DNA of 64,000 nucleotides from Streptomyces sp. NBC_01304. Its GTDB lineage: Bacteria > Actinomycetota > Actinomycetes > Streptomycetales > Streptomycetaceae. Where the stretch lies: contig NZ_CP109055.1 in NCBI RefSeq assembly GCF_035975855.1, positions 3,286,001-3,350,000 of the forward strand, written 5' to 3'. A model generated the notes under the pieces. The model saw nothing but the letters and a program-made list of their open reading frames with translations. It was not told the origin of the DNA and did not search any database. Shown here piece by piece: positions 59,197 to 64,000 of the stretch (its first letter is position 1; every line of letters starts with the position of its first letter). A program made the position numbers and the translations under genes.

Positions 59197-60711
59197 TTGA
59201 GCAGGAGCAGACGGCACGCCATGGCGCCCGGACCCACCGGGCAGGAACCCGGGCGCCAAGTGGGCCGGCGCTCCGCGCTGCGTTTCATGGGACTCGGCAG
59301 TCTGCTCACCGCGGGCGGGGCCGCCGCCGGAGTCCTGGGCAAGGACCTCCTCGTACCGGCCACCGCGAGCGCGGCCACGAGCGCCCTCAACCTCGACTCC
59401 GGCAAGTCCATCGGCGGTCTGACGGTGCCGTCGTTCGCGCCGACCGGGCGGCGGCCGCGGCATCGCCGGGCGAGCTGGTCCCAGCAGTTCCAGAAGGGGC
59501 ACGGCTGGTCGATCGGCGGCTCGGGCACCGCCTCCTCCAACCCGAACGACACCGAGGTGTTCACCCGCGGCACCCAGTCGGTCCGCGTGACGACCGCCGG
59601 CAACGGAGTCCAGTCGTACGTCCGCAAGACGGGCCTGGACGCCATGAACCTCAGCGGCAAGATGATCCGGCTGGTCTTCCGGGTGCAGGATGTCGCCCAC
59701 CTCAGCCGGTTGGTCTGCTACGTCGGCAGCGGTGGCCTCAAGGACACCTTCAGCTGGCGCTTCCACACCCACGCGGCGACGGGCGCCAACTACGTCCAGT
59801 CCGGGGAATGGGTGACGGTCCACCTCCAGTGGGCCGATGTCGCCGCCGCGTCGGGGACGTACACGCTGAACGCCAACGGCGAGCCGTCCGTCAAGACCGG
59901 CTTCACCGACCTGTCGTTCGCGGTGTACGACGACAAGGCCGGCCCGGTGACGTACAACCTGCAGGCGATCGAACTGGTCCCCGACACCACGTCCGTCTTC
60001 CCCAAGGGCGTCGTCTCGATCACCTTCGACGACTCGCACAAGTCGGTCCACGACCTCGCCCGCCCGGTCATGGACCCGCTCGGGATGCCGGGCACCGTCT
60101 ACAACATCGCGGACGCGATAGGCACCGGCTCCTTCTACACGATCGAGCAGATGCGGTCGCTGCAGGACTCCTCCGGCTGGGAGATGGCCGGGCACTCGTA
60201 CGCCAACTCCGCGCACACGGCGAGCTATGCGAAGCTCACCGCGCAGCAGGTCGACGACGATCTGCGCAATCTGCGGGAGTGGCTGGTCGGCAACGGCTTC
60301 ACCAGCGAGCACTTCGCGTATCCGCACGGCGCCTTCCAGAAGACCACCGACGGGGTGCCCGTCGACATGATCGCCGCCCGGCACTTCACCACGGCCCGCT
60401 CGATCGTCTCCGAGACGATCGAGAGCTTCGCCCCGGCGATGCCGTACCGGCTCAAGGCACTGACCGGCATCAACGACGGTGCGGGCATCGGCGGTACGAC
60501 GCTGGCCAAGGTGACAGGACCGGGCGGGCAGCTGGACCGCTGCGCGCGCAGCGGCGACTGGCTCATCCTGTGTCTGCACAAGGTCGTCGCCGGTACGCCG
60601 GCGGCGAGCACGGAGATCAGCCAGGCGGGCCTCGGCAAGCTGCTGGACGAGATCGAGAAGCGCGACATCAAGGTGCTCACCGTCCAGGAGGCGATGGAGT
60701 ACTACGCGTGA
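59197..60711 (+). CDS. Exported polysaccharide deacetylase
   Basis: 504 residues from TTG 59197 (GAGGA 7 bases upstream). The N terminus QVGRRSALRFMGLGSLLTAG is a Tat-type signal. Residues about 90-255 form a carbohydrate-binding-like beta domain. The NodB domain is intact: VSITFDDSHKSVHD (catalytic Asp pair), MAGHSYANSAH (metal His pair) and FAYPHGAF. It would remove N- or O-acetyl groups from an extracellular polysaccharide. It stands opposite the synthase operon ending at 60812, sharing a terminator. Confidence 0.87.
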   Translation: MSRSRRHAMAPGPTGQEPGRQVGRRSALRFMGLGSLLTAGGAAAGVLGKDLLVPATASAATSALNLDSGKSIGGLTVPSFAPTGRRPRHRRASWSQQFQKGHGWSIGGSGTASSNPNDTEVFTRGTQSVRVTTAGNGVQSYVRKTGLDAMNLSGKMIRLVFRVQDVAHLSRLVCYVGSGGLKDTFSWRFHTHAATGANYVQSGEWVTVHLQWADVAAASGTYTLNANGEPSVKTGFTDLSFAVYDDKAGPVTYNLQAIELVPDTTSVFPKGVVSITFDDSHKSVHDLARPVMDPLGMPGTVYNIADAIGTGSFYTIEQMRSLQDSSGWEMAGHSYANSAHTASYAKLTAQQVDDDLRNLREWLVGNGFTSEHFAYPHGAFQKTTDGVPVDMIAARHFTTARSIVSETIESFAPAMPYRLKALTGINDGAGIGGTTLAKVTGPGGQLDRCARSGDWLILCLHKVVAGTPAASTEISQAGLGKLLDEIEKRDIKVLTVQEAMEYYA

Positions 60712-60739
60712 CGCGGGGCTGAGACGCGCGACGAGAAAG

Positions 60740-60776
60740 GGGCGGGGCCCCGGTCACATCGACCGGGGCCCCGCCC
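60740..60776. terminator. 16-bp hairpin terminator between convergent polysaccharide genes
   Basis: GGCGGGGCCCCGGTC (60741-60755) pairs perfectly with 60761-60775 around ACATC, and one further G-C pair closes it. It serves the deacetylase gene and the synthase operon. Confidence 0.88.
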
Positions 60777-60811
60777 TCATCCGTCCTGAACGAAGGACAA
60801 CTTCCGTGCCT

Positions 60812-62794
60812 TCAGCGGCTGTTGCCGAACCAGTCGTCCTGCTGGCCCTGGTGATGCGGCTCGGGCTCTTCCGGCCTGTGCTGCCGGCCGCCGTTGTCGT
60901 ACCCGGTCTGCTGGGGGTACGGGCCTTGGGGCTGCTGCGGGATGTACGGAACCTGGCCGTGGCCCTCGTCGTACGTCTGCCGGCCCTGGTCGTACGTCTG
61001 CGCTCCCTGGGCCTGCTGGTGGTGTTGAGCCTGCTGCCACTGTTGTTGCTGGTGTTGCTGCTGCGAGTACTGCTGGTACTGCCCCGCGTACGGCGACTGC
61101 CCCTGCGGCGGGACCGGTTGCAGCGGGGTGATGGACGGCGGCGCCTGATACTGCTGCTGGTGCACCGGCTCGTACTGCTGCTGATGCGGCGATCCGTTCC
61201 ACGCCACGCGCTGCTGCGGCACGCTGCGGCCGAGGTCCTGCAGATCGTCGCCGCTGTACTCGCTGCCGTAGTAGTCCTGGGCCGCCGCGGTCCGCGAGGT
61301 CATGTGCGGGGTGGTGCGGGCCAGCGCGATGCCCTCGAGGCGCATCATCTCGATGGTGGAGGAGACCTGCGGCGAGGAGTACGGGTCCTCCTCCTCCCAG
61401 ACCGCGGAGACATCGTCCTCGTGACCCGCGACCGACACCTCGACGCCGCCCTGGCGGGTGCCCCAACTGCCCTTGTGCAGGGTGAGCAGGGCGTAGAAGC
61501 GCAGCGGAGTCAGCAGGAGCAGCTGGATGACGCCGTACAACGGAGCCAGCAGGAACATGCCGAAGCGCTTGATGAAGCCCATGCCGCGGCGCGGGAAGTC
61601 GAGGTACCGGACATTGCGCAAGTACCCCATCAGCACCATGAAGACGAGGTAGTCGCCGATGTGGTTGACGAACCGCGCCGGTTCCATGATCGGCAGGATG
61701 ACCATGGAGTAGAACATCGCCGAGCCGAAGACCAGCCAGAGCGCGAGTTCCATGCAGGTCAGCCAGAACGCGGGCCGGAACTTCTTCTGGTGCCGGAAGG
61801 CCCACAGGGACTCGCGGAAGAAGGACTTGTTCCAGCGGACCTGCTGGCGCAGGAAGTGCGGCAGCTTCTCGGGGACGGCCGTGTAGCCGACGGCGGTCTC
61901 CTGGAAGACGACCTGGCCCTCGATCAGGCAGTAGTTGGTCATGCGGCGGTCGTCGCCGAAGACGGCGGGCTTGCCGAGGAACTGTTGGTTGAGGAAGTCC
62001 GGCAGGTACTTGCGCACCAGGGTGCCGCGGTAGACGGAGAGCGCACCGCAGCAGCAGAGGACCGACTTCAGGCGGGAGTAGGCGGCCCGTTCGAAGAGGA
62101 ACGAGTTGCCGTACCGCAGGTCCTGCAGGCGCGTGAAGATGTTGCTGTCGTGGTTGAGCGCGAGCACCATGCCGGTCGAGGCCATGATCTTCTCGTTGGC
62201 CATCGGCAGCAGCAGCTCACGGACGGTGTCCCGGGAGAGCACCGTGTCGGAGTCCACGCACAGGAACAGGTCCGAGTACGGAGCCGCCTGGAAGCCGAGG
62301 GCGAGCGCCTCGCGCTTGCCCTTGTTCTCGGGCTGGACGCTGACGGTGTACTTGACGCCCTTGGCCTCGAACTCGCGGCGCAGTTTCTTCGCCGTACGGA
62401 TGCCGGAGGCGTCCGCGCTGGCGTCGTCGATGATGTGGACCTCGTTGGGGAGCCGGCTCTGCGCGAGCAGGCTGCGCATCCCCTGCTCGAACATCACCGG
62501 GTCCTCGTTGTAGATCGGGATGACCGCGGTGACCCACGAGTTGTCGAGCAGCACCAGGTCTTCGCGGTCCGCCTTCGCGGGCCGGTAGAAGAGCGCCCCG
62601 AACATCTTCAGGCCGAGCAGCCCCATCGCACCGAACGAGTACAGGTGGAGCGAGGTCGGGTCCAGCTTGGTGACGATCACCGCGGCGATGGCGAGGAAGA
62701 AGAGGTACGAGACCTTCAGATGCCGCCTGCGCCGGTGCCGGCGGCGGCCGTCGGAATCCTCGGCCCCCGGTATGTACGCGTCTGCGTCACTCAC
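60812..62794 (-). CDS. Processive family 2 glycosyltransferase (NodC/HasA-like) with Gln-rich tail
   Basis: 660 residues from GTG 62794, overlapping the dehydrogenase stop (GTGA). Two N-terminal membrane segments, then the GT2 domain: AVIPIYNEDPVMFEQGMRSL, IIDDASADAS, LCVDSDTVLS, GDDRRMTNYCL and QQVRWNKSFF, the synthase motif set of chitin, hyaluronan and NodC-type enzymes; four to five membrane segments follow. The last 150 residues are a cytosolic tail rich in Gln, Tyr, His and Pro, unusual for the family. With a nucleotide-sugar dehydrogenase next to it, the product probably contains uronic acid. Confidence 0.85.
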   Translation of the reverse strand: MSDADAYIPGAEDSDGRRRHRRRRHLKVSYLFFLAIAAVIVTKLDPTSLHLYSFGAMGLLGLKMFGALFYRPAKADREDLVLLDNSWVTAVIPIYNEDPVMFEQGMRSLLAQSRLPNEVHIIDDASADASGIRTAKKLRREFEAKGVKYTVSVQPENKGKREALALGFQAAPYSDLFLCVDSDTVLSRDTVRELLLPMANEKIMASTGMVLALNHDSNIFTRLQDLRYGNSFLFERAAYSRLKSVLCCCGALSVYRGTLVRKYLPDFLNQQFLGKPAVFGDDRRMTNYCLIEGQVVFQETAVGYTAVPEKLPHFLRQQVRWNKSFFRESLWAFRHQKKFRPAFWLTCMELALWLVFGSAMFYSMVILPIMEPARFVNHIGDYLVFMVLMGYLRNVRYLDFPRRGMGFIKRFGMFLLAPLYGVIQLLLLTPLRFYALLTLHKGSWGTRQGGVEVSVAGHEDDVSAVWEEEDPYSSPQVSSTIEMMRLEGIALARTTPHMTSRTAAAQDYYGSEYSGDDLQDLGRSVPQQRVAWNGSPHQQQYEPVHQQQYQAPPSITPLQPVPPQGQSPYAGQYQQYSQQQHQQQQWQQAQHHQQAQGAQTYDQGRQTYDEGHGQVPYIPQQPQGPYPQQTGYDNGGRQHRPEEPEPHHQGQQDDWFGNSR

Positions 62795-64000
62795 AGCTTG
62801 ACCACCTGGGGGTGGTCGGCCGTCCTGCCCCGGGTGTCGAAGAGCATCCCGGCGCGGTCGGACAGCTTGTCCAGGTCGAGCTCGCTGTGGTTCTGGAGCA
62901 GGATCGTCAGGTCGGCCCGGGCCGCGCCCTCGAGGTAGTCCTCCTCGCGTGCCACCTCGGTGCCCTCGACGGTCCAGCCCTCGACCCGCGGGTCGTAGTA
63001 GACGAGTTCGGCGCCGCGCTCCAGCAGCAGCTCCGCCACGTCCACGGCGGGGCTCTCGCGCTGGTCCGAGATGTCCGGCTTGTAGGTCACGCCGAGCAGC
63101 AGGACGCGCGAGCCGCGCAGCGGCTTGCCCTGCTCGTTGAGGAGGTCGGCCGCGCGCGACACGACATGGGCGGGCATCCGCTGGTTGATCTCCTGCGCCA
63201 GCTCCACGAAGCGGAACGGGATGCCGAGCGAACGCACCTTGTACGAGAGGTAGTTGGGGTCGATCGGGATGCAGTGGCCGCCGACGCCGGGGCCGGGGTA
63301 GAACGGCGCGAAGCCGAAGGGCTTGCTGGAGGCGCAGCGGATCGCGTCCCACAGGTCGACGTCGATCTCGCGGCAGAACATCGCCATCTCGTTGACGAGG
63401 GCGATGTTGACGTGCCGGTACGTGTTCTCCAGGAGCTTGGCCATCTCGGCCTCGCGGGTGCCCTTGGCCTCCACCACGCCGCCCACGAAGCCCTCGTACA
63501 GGGCGCGGGCCGCCTTGGTGCAGTCCGGCGTGGTGCCGCCGACCACCTTGGGGGTGTTCTCCAGGCCGAAGTGCGGGTTGCCCGGGTCGATGCGCTCGGG
63601 CGAGAAGGCGAGGTGGAAGTCGACGCCCGCCTTCATGCCGCCGGCCTCCAGACGAGGGCGGACGACCTCGTCGGTGGTGCCGGGGTAGGTGGTGGACTCG
63701 AGGACGACCAGGGTGCCCGGGGTGAGATGAGCGGCGATGTCGGCCGTCGCGGCGTTCACCGCACCGAGGTTGGGGGCGCCGTGGTCGGTCAGCGGGGTCG
63801 GCACACAGATGACGACCGCCCCTGCCTCCGCGATGACCTCTGGGCTGTCGACCGCACGGAACCCCCGCTCGAGCATGGCGCGTACGTCGGCGTCACTGAT
63901 GTCGTCGACGTGCGAATTGCCCGAGTTCAGCCCCTCGATCACCGGTCGGCTCCGGTCCAGCCCCACGACCTTCAGGCCGGAGGCGGCGGCGGCTCGGGCA
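62791..64000 (-). CDS. Nucleotide-sugar dehydrogenase (UDP-GlcNAc/UDP-Glc 6-dehydrogenase family), 5' end outside window
   Basis: About 403 residues are visible; the frame stays open to the window edge, so the first part of the Rossmann fold is missing. Visible motifs: AVVICVPTPLTDHGAPNL, VVLESTTYPGTTDEVV, FSPERIDPGNP, MAKLLENTYRHVNIALVNE, the catalytic Cys in GPGVGGHCIPIDPNYL, and VLLLGVTYKPDISDQRESPA. The HCIPIDP form is typical of WbpA-like UDP-N-acetylglucosamine dehydrogenases, though UDP-glucose is possible. It supplies a uronic-acid donor to the synthase encoded immediately downstream. Confidence 0.88.
   Translation of the reverse strand, partial: ARAAAASGLKVVGLDRSRPVIEGLNSGNSHVDDISDADVRAMLERGFRAVDSPEVIAEAGAVVICVPTPLTDHGAPNLGAVNAATADIAAHLTPGTLVVLESTTYPGTTDEVVRPRLEAGGMKAGVDFHLAFSPERIDPGNPHFGLENTPKVVGGTTPDCTKAARALYEGFVGGVVEAKGTREAEMAKLLENTYRHVNIALVNEMAMFCREIDVDLWDAIRCASSKPFGFAPFYPGPGVGGHCIPIDPNYLSYKVRSLGIPFRFVELAQEINQRMPAHVVSRAADLLNEQGKPLRGSRVLLLGVTYKPDISDQRESPAVDVAELLLERGAELVYYDPRVEGWTVEGTEVAREEDYLEGAARADLTILLQNHSELDLDKLSDRAGMLFDTRGRTADHPQVVKL

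Noticed and set aside
1..64000. CRISPR arrays, rRNA genes and insertion sequences
   Set aside because: Looked for regularly spaced identical repeats, rRNA-like stretches and transposase motifs with terminal repeats; none found.

Overview
The window is high-GC actinobacterial DNA, almost certainly from a Streptomyces chromosome. Codons end mostly in G or C, GTG and TTG starts are common, and genes overlap through ATGA/GTGA junctions. The core gene set is typical of the genus: sepH, cutRS, dut with DUF3710, DUF3093, DUF4193, DUF3159, a cysteine-bearing ferrochelatase, and a TRAM-domain RNA methyltransferase.

Region 1 (1 to about 14.74 kb) is the right-hand part of an integrated element. Bases 1-13006 form one unbroken plus-strand series of tightly packed genes: four DUF317 proteins, a VirD4/TraG-type coupling ATPase, three paralogous helical plus winged-helix proteins, a PP-loop (PAPS-reductase-like) protein translationally coupled to a C5-cytosine DNA methyltransferase, a protein made of two DnaB N-terminal domains without the helicase core, and a DUF6087-like protein. 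A perfect hairpin terminator ends the series. A minus-strand tail follows: a PD-(D/E)xK nuclease-like DUF5655 protein, a broken PIN toxin and its CopG-like antitoxin. The edge is marked by a hairpin and five TGCGTCA iterons just beyond the 3' end of the core RNA methyltransferase gene. Neither an integrase nor the left end lies in the window.

Region 2 (14.8-41.2 kb) is conserved core. It holds the RNA methyltransferase; a potassium-related group (KimA-like permease, divergent TrkA/RCK pair, KdpD and KdpE without kdpFABC); DUF3159 and OB-fold proteins; a secreted alginate-lyase-family enzyme; DUF3710-dut-thioesterase; DUF3093; DUF4193; cutRS; inositol phosphatase-hemH; an MFS exporter with a sugar-lactone oxidase; sepH; and a rhodanese.

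Region 3 (41.4-64 kb) is more variable and rich in envelope functions. A minus-strand run (48.2 to 42.2 kb) encodes a small membrane protein, a glycosyltransferase fused to a deacetylase domain that has lost its catalytic residues, an LCP ligase, a CelD-like acetyltransferase and a DegT-type PLP enzyme. Next come a secreted intradiol dioxygenase, a TetR regulator whose promoter motif recurs twice at the FMN-reductase promoter 3.9 kb away, an amino-acid permease, an esterase, a lipoprotein, a large protein with a TerD-like segment, and a glycine-rich surface protein with an LAxTG-like end. The window closes with a second exopolysaccharide locus: an intact secreted deacetylase, a NodC/HasA-like synthase with a glutamine-rich tail, and a nucleotide-sugar dehydrogenase cut by the window edge. 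No tRNA, rRNA or CRISPR array was seen.
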